Part shown: in pieces, positions 1-10,733 of the stretch
How the letters are laid out: the number at the start of each line of letters is the position of its first letter
Position numbering within the stretch: position 1 is the first letter of the stretch
Notes under the pieces: model-generated
Database searches by the model: none
The model's input: only the letters and a program-made list of their open reading frames with translations
What the model was told of the DNA's origin: nothing
Translations under genes and position numbers: made by a program
Origin: Gnetum montanum
Taxonomy: Eukaryota > Streptophyta > Gnetopsida > Gnetales > Gnetaceae
Length of the DNA stretch: 64,000 nt
Direction: 5' to 3'
Assembly: GCA_015680685.1 (NCBI GenBank)
Contig: MNCI01034026.1
Coordinates: 618,905 to 682,904, forward strand

Positions 1-430
1 CGTATTCTCCAAGGAGAAAAGTACATTGGTATTTTCTCAAAAAAATACTCTAGGTTTTTTCTACGGAGGAAAAATATGCTAGTATATTTTTCCTATTGCA
101 AAAAATACGCTAGTTTTAATGTGAAATCAAGAAATATATTATTTTTCTCAAAGATATGCCAGGTATTTTGGGAATTACGCTAGCTTTATGAGAGAAAGTG
201 TGTTAGTTTTACCGAGCAAAAAAAATAAACTAGTTTTGTTAAATATGTTGGGCTTGTAGGAGAAGCCCAATGGAAAGTTTTATGTGATTGCAAGGGGATG
301 GTGGTTGGAAAAAATACACGGCTTTCAAAAAATGCAAAGGCCAAGTTTTAAAAACTAAATATTTTAGGTTGTCCAAGAAAATACGTTGGCTTTAAAAAGT
401 CCAGTAGTTGGTATGAAATTTATAGCAACA
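1..430. repeat. Degenerate short repeat around AATACGCTAG
   Basis: About seven imperfect copies of an A-run followed by ATACGCTAG-like sequence and a T-run lie 20-40 bases apart, for example near 43, 71, 98, 150, 172, 205 and 222. Copies read AATACTCTAG, AATATGCTAG, AATACGCTAG, GATATGCCAG, ATTACGCTAG and AATAAACTAG. Weaker echoes (AATACACTGG, GATATACTAG) occur at 1350-1400. No coding potential is seen. It could be a decayed minisatellite or part of an unknown element; the left end is outside the window. Confidence 0.45.
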
Positions 431-1854
431 CCTAATTGACTACAATAAATATGTTGGATATAAGTTGTAGGAGAATGGATGATAGCATTAGTTATTGGTA
501 AAATCACAACATGAATTTTAAAAGTTTTGAGTTGTAAAATATTGTTTCAGATAGGGAAAAGTAGGATTGGGTGAAGAACTTGGGCAGAGGCCCTCCTAAC
601 ACCAAAAACTATAACGTTTGGAAAATTTGATGCTAGAAAACCAAAAATTTTAGGTGAAATAGTTTAACTCCAAATTCCACGGGCCTTGAAAAATAGATCT
701 GAAGCACCCTATATGGTCATGTTAATCACCAAAGGACTTAGAATCTATAAAAATGGTGTAAACAAAATTAATGTAAAATGCATATTTAACCAAGAGAAAC
801 AAAAAAATAAACTTGCACAAAGCAAATGAACTGAAAATTTTATTAAAATAATAAAATGTTATAGATACAAAAGTTTAAGAAAGTACAAGTTTTTGTCCTT
901 AAGATGCAGAGAGACTTGTATAGGACATGCTTGGAGTTTGGTGAAACCAACAAAGTGTGTCCTATTGTTGACTACATGATCCAAATGCTCAAAGTGATGC
1001 TCCAATAGCTCCTTGCTCTTTCTCTAGTGTTCAATCTACTTGGTGGATGTTAAAAATGGTTGCTAGGTTGTTGGACTTTTTGATGCTCTACAATGTTTTA
1101 AAAATCTCTATGCTTAGTCGAATGATAATTTGCCAAAAAGTCTTTTCAATGTGTTGAAATTTGGTTTATATATGCCATTGGTGTCTATTTTGGTGTTGCA
1201 AATTTTCTTTCATGATTGCTAACATATTGCCAAAATTTTCAAATGTGGTAGGCCATCACTTCTAGCATATTTATCCATTTTTGGTAAGTTTGATGCACAA
1301 AGACCATCAAAAATACAGTAGATGCTATACAATGTAAGTTGGCTTCACCAAAAATACACTGGCCTTGGAAAGATATACTAGTTCCATGAAAACTACATTG
1401 GCCTTATTGTGAAAATCAAAGCCCAACAATTCCTACATTGGCTACAAGTAGTTCCAGTGTATTAGTTACTTTGGCCAATATAAAAGCCATCAAAAACCCA
1501 AATTTGGTGATTCCTAAGGCATTTTTAGCCTTCCCAAGCCTAGATACATACCTAACATAGCTTTTTCCACTTGGGAAGTGAGGCAATAAGAAATTATGAG
1601 ACATTTTTGAGCCTCAAAAGGTTCAAGTATGCAAGATTGCAACTTATGAATTACAAATCTCACATTTTACAATAAAATCTTAGCTCAAGTTTAATGGTGA
1701 CAATTGATTTGCAACATGGATTTTCTTACTAGTGTTTCACATCTTGATGCTTAATCTACCTAATTGGGATTTTCCTTTTTGACTTAATGTGTGATCTTGC
1801 TCATATTGCTATTGAAGCAATTTTGGGTCAATATATAAAAAAATAAGCCTAGGG
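431..1854. other. Non-coding, AT-rich, no gene seen
   Basis: No open frame resembles a known protein and no LTR boundary is visible. The only structure noticed is the echo of the AATACGCTAG-like repeat around 1310-1440. Short open frames are what AT-rich plant DNA gives by chance. Confidence 0.5.
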
Positions 1855-1869
1855 TAATTTACTATGTTT

Positions 1870-3540
1870 TCAAAAGTTTAGATTAAGCTTAACTAAATTA
1901 CACAACTTCTAAAAAATAGCTTTTAGTGATTATGTATGTTCTAGATAAGTTTAGATATTACTTAATAGGATAGAAAACTAGGGTATACACTAATCATTCA
2001 GCCATAAAGTTTCTAGCTAACAAAAAGATACAAAATGCTAGGATTATGAGGTGACATCTTCTACATCAAGATTTTGACCTTGAAATCCTAGATAAAAAAG
2101 TTAGAAAAAATGTTGTGGAAGATAACCTTTCTAGACTTAAAAATTTAAAAGAAAATAGGACAAGAGGATCATTTAGTGATAAATTCCCTAATGAACAAGT
2201 CTTTTGGTAAAAAAGGATTTATGGTTTGCTAATATAGTAAACTATTTAACTACAATGAAAATCCCAACCTAATGGAGTCAAGAAGAAAAGAAGTCTTTTC
2301 TCAAGGAAGTTTTAAGGTACATGTGGAGTGAACCATACCTCTATCACATATGTAGGAATGAAGCAATGAGAAGATGTGTTATAGAAAAGAAGTAATAAGA
2401 AATCCTTCAAATATGTCATGATGACCTTAGAGGAGGACATGTTGATAGTCATAGAATAGCTATAAAAATATTACAATGTGGGTTTTGTTAGCCTACTATC
2501 TTTAAAGAAGCTCATACATATGTCTAATGATGTGATAAGTTTCAACATTTAGGGGCAATGACAAAAAAATAAGAAATTTCACTTAACGTTATTTTAATAA
2601 TAGAACCTTTCAACATTTTGAATATAGAATTTTTAGGATCATTTCCATTTTCCAACAAATTTCAATATATCCAATTATGTATAGATTATGCTACTAAATG
2701 GGTAAAGGCTAAAGCTACTCCAACAAATGATGTTAGTTATACATTTTTTAAGAAAACATATTTTAACATGATTTGGAAATTCACATACACTCATTAGTAA
2801 TCAAGAAACTTATTTCATAAATAATATAATGGAAAAATTTCTTAACACTTATGAAATATCACATAAGATAGCCATTGCCTAATGATCAAGTTGAAACTGC
2901 TAACAAAATCATCTTAAAAATGTTAACTCAAACTATTTGTGTGTAAAAGAAGAATTGGCCTAGGAAATTATAAGATGCACTCTAGGCCTATAGAATTGCT
3001 TATAAAACAAGCTTAGGTTATTCATCCTATAAGTTGGTTTATGGTAAACAATGTCTGTTACCCATCAAAATAAAATACCAATCTCTAAGATTAGCATATC
3101 AACTAAGTTTTGATGAAGAAATTAATCAAAACTTTAGGATGATCCAACTTCATGAACTTGATGAATTACACATACTTGTACTTGCTAAATAAAGAATAAT
3201 CAAGAAACAAATGAAGCATATGCATGACAATAATATATTAAACAAGAAAATTTTGGAAGGAGATAAAGTCTTGTTATACAACATATGACTACATAAATTT
3301 CCAGGAAAATTAACAACTTGGTGGGAATATCCATATCTAGTATTACAACCACATAGCAATGGTAGTATCCTAATTGCACTTGTTGAAGACCTTTGTAGTT
3401 CACTCCTAGTAAATGCCTAAAGACTCAAGCATTATCATCAACATCAGATAAAAGAGCCCATGAAGGATTAGTAAGTAGAATTAAATGATCCTAATTACCC
3501 TACAGAAGAAACAAAGAATAAGGGTGGTTAATTAGAGGCC
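1870..3540 (+). pseudogene. Decayed Ty3/gypsy pol remnant: RNase H and integrase
   Basis: Frame-broken translation of about 1870-2150 gives the RNase H signature of plant gypsy elements: LNYTT, then LDKFRYYLIG, then a VYTNHSAIKFL-like string (usual form VYTDHSAIKYL), then a DFDLEILDKK tail and DNLSRL. From about 2340 the integrase follows, with a zinc-finger linker, the EFLGSFPFSN strand, IDYATKWVKA, then the C-terminal SLGYSSYKLVYGK and LLPI strings ending near 3540. There are many stops and frameshifts, so nothing is expressed. No LTRs were found. It is more decayed than elements A, C and E and seems to be a different lineage, closer to Athila-type gypsy elements. The order RNase H then integrase supports Ty3/gypsy rather than copia. 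Confidence 0.7.
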
Positions 3541-5537
3541 AAAATAATAGAGAGTAATTTTAGTCTAGATAATGAAATACCTTATTTATAATATAAAACA
3601 ATTAAAAGATTAAAAAATTCTACAATTTTTACATTAAAAAATATAGAGGACAGTCAAAAATAATATTGTTAGTTGGGACCATAAAGAATTTAGTAGCATC
3701 ATGTCTAGAATGCAAGGAAGAAGGGAAGGTTGAAATCCTAACTTCACCTAAGGGTAAACCTTAATATAATAAAAATAAATACTAAACAAATATAACTAAT
3801 CCATGCTATAATACTAGGTTGGCATTCTATATCCTATTGTTCCTTAAAGACAATCTTCCTTAAGTTTCAAGGTCTATAAGTTTAGAAGGTAAAATAACTA
3901 AGGATAGGCCAATGTTCATTATTGTAAGGTATATATTGGTTACTATCTTTGGATAGTCAATATGAAGAAAAGGATGTGTTATATTGGGTCTAGCATCTAA
4001 AGTGATAAAAGCATCCAATTACATGAAATAAGACCAGTGCCCATATGACCAACCCATTGAATTAAAAGAAAAGAATGAAAGAGGCTCTAACAAGAATCTT
4101 ATGGTGGAAGTAGGCATTCAAAAAAAATCCCTACAAGAGCCTTCAATCATGAGAAGAGGCCAACTTTCACAAGAGCCTTATAGTTGGGATGATGCTAAAT
4201 GCTCATATTCTTCAATCATCCCACAAGAATCCCCTTCTGTGAGTAGAGTAATTATGGATGAAATAGTAGTCAATAGAACATGAAAGGAAACATGGATACC
4301 ACCACTTGAGATAGCTAGGATATAACATTATTAAGGAGAGGATCAACTAATCTAAGTAGGTAGCATAATGGCCAACCTTATAATGAGTAAAAATTTTCCG
4401 TACTTAGTTTATTCTATCTCTTAGCTTTTGAAACTTCATACCTAAAAGGAATAATGTCTCTTCTCTTCCTTTCTTTTCCCCCAACATGTCAACTATGTAT
4501 TTATCTTTAGTAATGATTCATAAATAATCTCCAAACTATTCACCATATCACTACATAATTATTATCAAATTCTAAGACTACCAACTATAATTTTGATAGA
4601 TAATTGTAACTCTTTGAACCTTCATATGGTTTTTCAAATGCCTTCCATAGGAGTTAGTGGTTGAGATTCCTACTATGGCTAAAGCATCACATATACTAAC
4701 CTTTGGAAGTTTAGAGCTTACTTTTGAGTTATTAATGATAGAAAGTATATAAAATCCATGACATACTTGCTCTTAATCTACTCTCCTAGTTAGTCCTTAG
4801 TCTATCCCAATAAGCAATTAAACTAATTAATCTAAGTTAAGAGAATAACCTAGATTAATTAGGATGAGCTCTTACTATAGTAAAAGGGTAGCACAATACG
4901 ATACAACCAACATGGTAGCTACTCCAAGATCAAGTTACAAAATGAATTCATTGAAAGAAATACATTTTGGATCCTTAAAACATAGGAAAGATAGAAACCT
5001 TGTGATTGCAAGTCATCCTTCCAACAAATGAATAAAATCTTGTGAGAAGAAGTATAGTCTAAGTAACCCTAGGTGGACCTTCCTAATAGAGTTGTATGTA
5101 AACTTTTACCTGATACTCTATACCCCAAGTTAATAAAATCTTATGATAAACTATATGGGTGAGTGGAGTATGGATCTATTAATAAATTTGGTTAATAGAT
5201 CTAATCCTTCTATTAATAAATTTTAAATCATATATTGATATATATCACAAGACGCTAAGACCTACGATATGAAAGTTTGTATAATTAAGAAATATCACAA
5301 AATTGATGTCAATAGATATATGGAGAATTGGAAAACCCTTAGGGGTTCAAGATCTCAATAGACATCAATACTTTGATGTCTCGTGATACCATATATTGAA
5401 TTATATCAATTCTATGATCTTAATCAATCTGAAAAAATAATATACCTTCAATTTATTAACTATGATATCAATTGAATCGATAAAATTCTACAGGAAAGTA
5501 TACAATAATATCAAAGTTTATTAATTAAATCAATGAT
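3541..5537. other. Non-coding DNA left of element A
   Basis: No gene or RNA was recognised. Around 5210-5500 the sequence is rich in ATATC and GATAT words. The five bases before element A (5533-5537, ATGAT) are its left target-site candidate, which cannot be tested because the right end of A is missing. Confidence 0.45.
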
Positions 5538-5546
5538 TGATGAGCC

Positions 5547-5628
5547 GCAATATCACGTACACGATATCACGTCCACCCTTGCAATATAGCGTATGCGATA
5601 TCGCAGCCCATCGCAATGTCTATAAATA
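5547..5628 (+). promoter_or_regulatory. U3 promoter of element A: GATATC boxes and TATA
   Basis: Three boxes (AATATCACG at 5549, ACGATATCACG at 5561, GCGATATCGC at 5595) lead into the TATA box TATAAATA at 5621-5628. The third is a perfect 10-base palindrome. The 3' LTR keeps fewer boxes. Element C has the same type of boxes at the equivalent place. Their position suggests enhancer or factor-binding sites; the binding protein is unknown. Confidence 0.5.
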
Positions 5629-5779
5629 AGAGGTGGCTTTCCCTATTCTAGGCACCTAGATGGAGATCCTTAGCCAAACCATAGCATTTTTACCATTCCA
5701 AAGTTAGAATAATTTCCATGTGCCCACAGTAGGAGTCTTAAAGTGAACGGATCTTTATTCAAGCAAATTGTACCTGAGC

Positions 5780-5802
5780 ACACATTTGTGTACGGAAATA
5801 AA
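5780..5802 (+). promoter_or_regulatory. Stem-loop and AATAAA poly(A) signal in LTR of A
   Basis: ACACA, a TT loop and TGTGT (5780-5791) form a short stem five bases before AATAAA (5797-5802). Elements C and E carry a stem at the same place made of different bases. In the 3' LTR of A a G-to-A change shortens the stem. It may aid 3' end formation of the transcript. Confidence 0.45.
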
Positions 5803-6758
5803 GATGAACTTTCTGATAAACCTTGCAACATGTGGACTAAGCTAAATAGGAATTAATTATTGTTAAATGTTTAAATGCTTTCTTAGATAATTAATCTCTC
5901 TCAACCCTTGACTCTCCTAGTTAAGTACACTTAGTACGACCGCTTCGAGCATGTGTGTAGCACTTGGTAACCCAATAATGAGTAGCGTTTGGTAATCCCA
6001 GCAGCGTTGCACTGGTTTAGGATGTGTACGGCAAGTGGGAATGGATACTGGTGTTAGGAAAATTAGAACCTAGTTAATGAATAGTTAATGTAAGTTAGTC
6101 ACTTAGTCCTCTCAACCCTTTTCTCCCAGTGCATGCCCGCAGTGTGATGATTGTAATTGTATGGCATCCTTATTCGAGTGTGACGTACTTGGACATGCAC
6201 ATGACTAGCAATAAGGATCGAGATTACTTCATTATTGCAACATCCACTTAGCCCAATTATGTATTTAATTGTTATTGTTATTTATTGCTTCCTTAGTTAA
6301 CATCTCTCACCCTTAAACTCTTAGTAACGTGGAATGAGTATGACTTAATCATGAGCATTCAAGTGTGACTACTTGGTAACCCAGTAGCATACTTAGGCCA
6401 TGCACTTGGTAATCCTAGTGGTAGTCGTTCATGAGGTCCAAGATGTGTACGAATGATTAAGGAATGGATGCTCATCGCACTTAGGCTAGTTAGATTCTCA
6501 ACTCTCTCCTAGTTTAGTTAATATTATTTTCCATTAGCCCCAGGAGTAGCAATAGTATAGGAACACATCATACACCTCACTCTGGACTAAACCATATGTG
6601 ACAAAGCTAATACTAGTCTAGGTGGAAAGACAGTGAACTGCGACCTAAGGATAACTATCTAGATACCACAACTAGTCCGTCTGTGGAGTTTGACCGGATT
6701 GCACGTGTAATGCTCGTATTCGTATGGTTGAGTATAGGGGTACCTCACCACTCATCAT

Positions 6759-6776
6759 TGGCACTGTTGGTGGGGA
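6759..6776 (+). other. Primer-binding site of element A
   Basis: TGGCACTGTTGGTGGGGA lies one base after the LTR. It resembles the tRNA-Asp type PBS (TGGCGCCGTTGCCGGGGA) of plant Athila/Tat-type gypsy elements, with transitions at several places. It would prime minus-strand DNA synthesis. Confidence 0.75.
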
Positions 6777-6899
6777 TGGTGCTAGTTATCTAGATTAGTT
6801 ATGTCATACAAGGTCACTGTATAGGAATTAATGGTATATCTTTTAGGAAGAAATAATTACAAAAAGGTCACATATAAATTCACACACAATTTCACAACC

Positions 6900-8890
6900 A
6901 TGCCTCTCCTACAAGACTATGATAATGTCATACCTAGTAAGGAAATTCATTGGAGAATCGACGAATTATATGACAATTAAGATTGGAGTATGCAATCTAA
7001 GGTGGGGGTTTCTTATAAACATAAACGAAGGCAACATCATCCCAATGCATGAAAGCATAACTTACTCGATGATGATGAACCCCCACTAGCCACTACAAGC
7101 CTAACACAAATACAAGAGGTTGTTAGAATCTCCCGTAGGCATTGTAAAGAGAGTCGTTTACCCAGGCTCGATTTAAACAACTTCCCTAATTTTTTAGGAG
7201 GCTATGACTTAGATCTGCAACAACATTTACAAGCCTTCTACAATGCCTGTACATGGAACAACATTGATAATGGCTGGCAAAAGCTCAAGCTCTTTCCTAT
7301 GGCACTCCTTGGCCAAGCAAAAGTATGGTATAGATTGTTAAAACAAAATTCAATACGACGTTGGCCAACAATGGTAAAACTCTTTAGTGAAAGATATCAA
7401 ACCTACGCAAGAGTGTCAGCCTTGAGGAAACAAATCCAAGAGTGGAAACAAGCACAACATGAACCCTTGGACATGGCCTTAGAAAGATATTATGCACTAC
7501 TAAACAACTATCCAGGCCATGAGTTCTCCGAGGAAAGGCTAATGTACCATATCATTGATGGGCTTCATGATGAAACAAGAGAGACCCTAGGGAGGTATGC
7601 CCAAGGACAACTATACGAACTACAAACCCATCAATTACAAGAGCTTATTAAGCAGATAGAAAAAGAAGAAGGAGAAATGGCTAGATGGGAGAGTGTTGAA
7701 AAACATCAATGGGACCAAAATCTCAACTTAACAAAGGTCCATAATCACAAAAATGAGAAATCAACCAATCTCAAGGGGGAAAAACCATCTTTGCCAATAC
7801 CACAATCATTAGAGGAAGTCGAGGTAAAGATTAATAAGATGTTGGAATGAACGCATAAAAAGTGTGGAGAATATATCGATATTATTAGGGATAGAGTTTT
7901 GACAACTTGAGAAGCAGGAAAAAATATCATTAGACATTCAGAAAGAAAGAATGAAGAAAATAAGAGCTCAACTGTTGATCATACATATGAATGCAACATT
8001 TGCCTGTACAATCACCCCAAGGATCAATGCCCAATCTTGTTACATTTATATGAGCATTGGGGAAGCACATTACATCCAGAGTTCATACAGAGATACTGTG
8101 TTTGATCACAGTGAAAACAATCCCAGTCATGGGGGAAACCATCCCTAAACTGGAGACACCCTTCGTATTATCCGAATCCAAATGCTTATCTAGTTCAACA
8201 TCCTATTTCTCCAACCAGGTCAACATACTCTATCTCGCCGCATTATTATTCTCCTCAATACTATCAGCCCATGTCCTCAACACAACCACCACCTTGTGTA
8301 TCTTACACTTCTCCTAAATTTCAACATTCTCATCCTTTTCCTCCTTCTACGTCGCCACCAACTATTCCTAAAGTGTCTGCATCATGGCAACAACCCACGA
8401 ATGTTACTTATGCTACTACTGCCAACAGCAGTGAGAGGCCTCCTCAAGATCAAAAGGAACCCTTCTTTAAACATGATCGTAGGAAGGGACAACACAATTC
8501 CAAGGCCACTGCATCCTTCAACTCAGCACAAGCCCAACACTATGGTGCATCCTTCTCTTCGAACCCAATGCCTCATGTCACTTCATCAGGGTCACTAATT
8601 AACACTCCAACAACCATACGAACCAATGAACACAGCCATGGAAGGTGACATCCTGATCCTTGCATACCATCTTATGGTCTCAAGTATCATAGTGGGTCAA
8701 CTCTTTATCCGAGAACCACATCTTACAAATTGTCCCACTATGCTTACTATAATCAGGTGTGTGAACCCCAATGGGGTAACTATGACCAAGTTTCAATATT
8801 TCCAACATGTAAGGATCCTCATATTTCATTTGTTAATCCTCACCATGCTCAACCATTTAGTTATGGAGGATATCCCTCATTCTAATAACG
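6900..8890 (+). pseudogene. gag of element A (interrupted)
   Basis: An ATG at 6900 opens a frame with two early stops (TAA, then TGA within about 150 bases), then stays open to TGA at 7848-7850. The open part holds the capsid-type core of plant gypsy gag: WQKLKLFP, WYRLLK, RRWPTMVKLF, RYQTYARV, EPLDMALERYYALL, DETRETLGRYAQGQ. After that stop and small frame shifts, about 7985-8030 encodes a zinc-knuckle-like CNICLYNHPKDQC (CX2CX3HX4C). A long Pro/Ser/Gln/Tyr-rich tail follows to about 8880, ending at stops TAATAA. Gag would form the virus-like particle and bind the RNA. The capsid part closely matches gag of element C. Only two or three lesions break it, so it is less damaged than the coding regions of C and E. 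No pol follows. Confidence 0.8.
8856..8880 (+). other. PPT-like motif at the end of coding region, element A
   Basis: TTTAGTTATGGAGGATATCC sits over the last codons of the frame. The same motif ends the coding region in B (14145), C (minus strand, 23301-23325) and E (58312). It resembles the 3' PPT (TTTAGTCATGGGGG) of the same elements. Confidence 0.5.
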
Positions 8891-9520
8891 AGCAGGATTA
8901 ATAAATATTTATAATTCTCTTTAATTTTACAACTTTTTGTTTTGCAACATAGTTATACTTTCTCATTTCTTTGTGTAACTGTTTGTTTTGTTTTTATTTT
9001 TTGTTTTTGTTTTTTGTTTTTGTTTTGTTAGGTTCGTCACCTAATAAGTGCTTCTGATGGTGGTATGAACTGTATTCTATTGATTACTAATGTTTGGTTT
9101 TTACCTTTGAGTCTTAATGCTAATAATAAGGTATGGTTCTTTTGATATAACAGGCAATGAATCCACATCATCTGTGCATCCATGAATTTTTATGGTCTCT
9201 CTTGGCTTGGAACTATACAATCCCTTTCTTTCAATAATAAGAACTATCAATGAATCAGTGACTAGGCATTTCTCAAACTAAGGAAGGACTCAAGGATTGA
9301 AAAGGGTGTGACTTCAAGAGGACTTGATGCATTTGTGTTGGCCATTCTCTTGGGTGCTTGGATGTTTTCTTCTTAAGTTTGTCTTTGCATGGTGTGGTTA
9401 TCACGCAAAAAAAAATAGAAAACAGGTGAGAATTCAAAGCACACCCCTTATATGAAATAATCATCTAGGCTACAAGCATTGGTTATGGAACTAAACGAAC
9501 ATGTTCCCTCTAACTAAGGC

Positions 9521-9574
9521 CCTTTCTCACTTTCTACTTTCCCCTTTCTCACTTTCTACTTTCCCCTTTCTCAT
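9521..9574 (+). repeat. 22-bp tandem repeat, about 2.5 copies
   Basis: The 22-base unit CCTTTCTCACTTTCTACTTT(CC) occurs at 9521-9542 and 9543-9564, with a partial copy to 9574. It lies just after a CTAACTAAGG word that is conserved in elements C and E, where the unit is not repeated. Confidence 0.8.
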
Positions 9575-10509
9575 TTCATCGAAATGGTGGTGACTCTTTG
9601 AAGGAAGCATTCTTGTTACTTCAGGTGGATGGATTGGCCAAATGCATTAATGTGAAGTCACTGGATGTGGACTTTTTGAGGCTAGATTTGGAATAAGATC
9701 TACTAAGTCACATTAACCATTAATACACAAGGGGCTGTACACCACCTTGTTCTTGAGACTCCATTCCATTCTCTTCTTTCCATCATTCTTTCTCCATTGT
9801 TCACCTCAATGTCGGTTGTATCAGTAGTCTATATTTTAGTTGATGCATTGTTTTCTTTTTGGTAAACTCTTGTGGTTAAGAATTTAACTCTTGCTTCCAA
9901 ATAACATTTCCAGAGCCTATGGACTCTTTGAATGTGGGAATGTTAGGGCATTAAGGGCATGAGCCTACTTTGGGGAGGACCCACTGGCATTCCTATTTGG
10001 TGCATCAGTTAATTTCTTTCCCTTAAACATTTTTGTAATCAACATTTATTTTATTCATTTCCATCTCTGACATCCATTTCATCGGTGTTGCAGTTGTCTC
10101 TTTTTCTCCATCTTTCTTTTTCTGTATCCTTTTCCATTCTCTCGCTACCGGAGGTTCACTCTTAGTCATGGGGGTCCTGGTCCAATTTTTTCGATTTTCT
10201 CCTAAACCCTACACCTTGGGTAGTCACCAGTATTATATCTCCAGAATCCGCATCAGCCATATCACAACTCAACCAATGGACCTTACACTAAGGCAAGGTA
10301 TCAACTGCATTGTGATTCATTTACCCTTGCTAATATAAGACTGTGTTGTATGTGCAGATGGAAATCATACAACAATGGATTGGATTTGGAGGGAACACTT
10401 GGAATGGACTGGTGCTGGAGCAGTTATGCAAGGAACAAGATTGATGGCGTGGTTATGGATAGACAACAGAAGGCAAAATCTTGGCATCGGCAGCAACAGA
10501 CTTCTCCTT

Positions 10510-10532
10510 CTCTCTCTCTCTCTCTCTCTCTC
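10510..10532. repeat. CT dinucleotide microsatellite
   Basis: About eleven perfect CT units, in the 3' non-coding region of element A. Confidence 0.9.
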
Positions 10533-10714
10533 AGCTTCCAAATAAGGCTAGATGTCATATGTTTATAGTGTTCACTCTTATTGTCATGAACACTAATATT
10601 TTCATGTGTTGTAATGATGATCCGTTCACATGTCACCCCATTCACCATTAGTATCATTCAATTCAATAATCCCATACCTTCCCAATATTTTGTAAGGAAC
10701 TCGAGGATGAGTTT

Positions 10715-10733
10715 TCATTTAGTCATGGGGGTA
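10715..10733 (+). other. 3' polypurine tract of element A
   Basis: TTTAGTCATGGGGGTA directly precedes the TG of the 3' LTR. Element C carries the same string (with CA for TA) on its own strand, and E has a near copy. It should prime plus-strand DNA synthesis. Confidence 0.7.

Larger units (their letters stand above)
5538..6757 (+). repeat. 5' LTR of element A
   Basis: It starts TGATGAGCC and ends CATCA just before the PBS, 1220 bases with TG...CA ends. U3 has a cluster of GATATC palindromes, then a TATA box (5621). A poly(A)-type AATAAA follows at 5797. The U5 part carries two diverged copies of one segment (about 5870-6090 and 6285-6495), each with GAGCAT, ACTTGGTAACCCA, GGTAATCC and GATGTGTACG in the same order. 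The 3' LTR lacks about 35 and 105 bases present here, so length differs between copies. Confidence 0.85.
8892..10714 (+). other. 3' non-coding region of element A with conserved blocks
   Basis: It starts with a T-rich tract (about 8920-9035, TTTTTG repeats), as in the other elements after their coding region. Block 1 at about 9427-9480 (GAATTCAAAGCACACCCCTT, then GGCTACAAGCATT) and block 2 at about 9911-10000 (GGGCATGAGCC, GGGGAGGACCCAC) are also in elements C and E. A third PPT-like copy, CTTAGTCATGGGGG, lies at 10161-10174 after CTACCGGAGGT. The stretch has no credible gene. The short frame around 10350-10568 is built over a CT repeat. Confidence 0.55.

Noticed and set aside
5538-6757. CRISPR-like or satellite array in GATATC-rich DNA
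   Set aside because: The repeats are few, irregular and part of an LTR promoter in plant DNA.
10350-10657. Small genes around the CT repeat in element A
   Set aside because: Both strands are open only because of the CT/GA repeat; residues are Leu-Ser or Arg-Glu runs with no family features.
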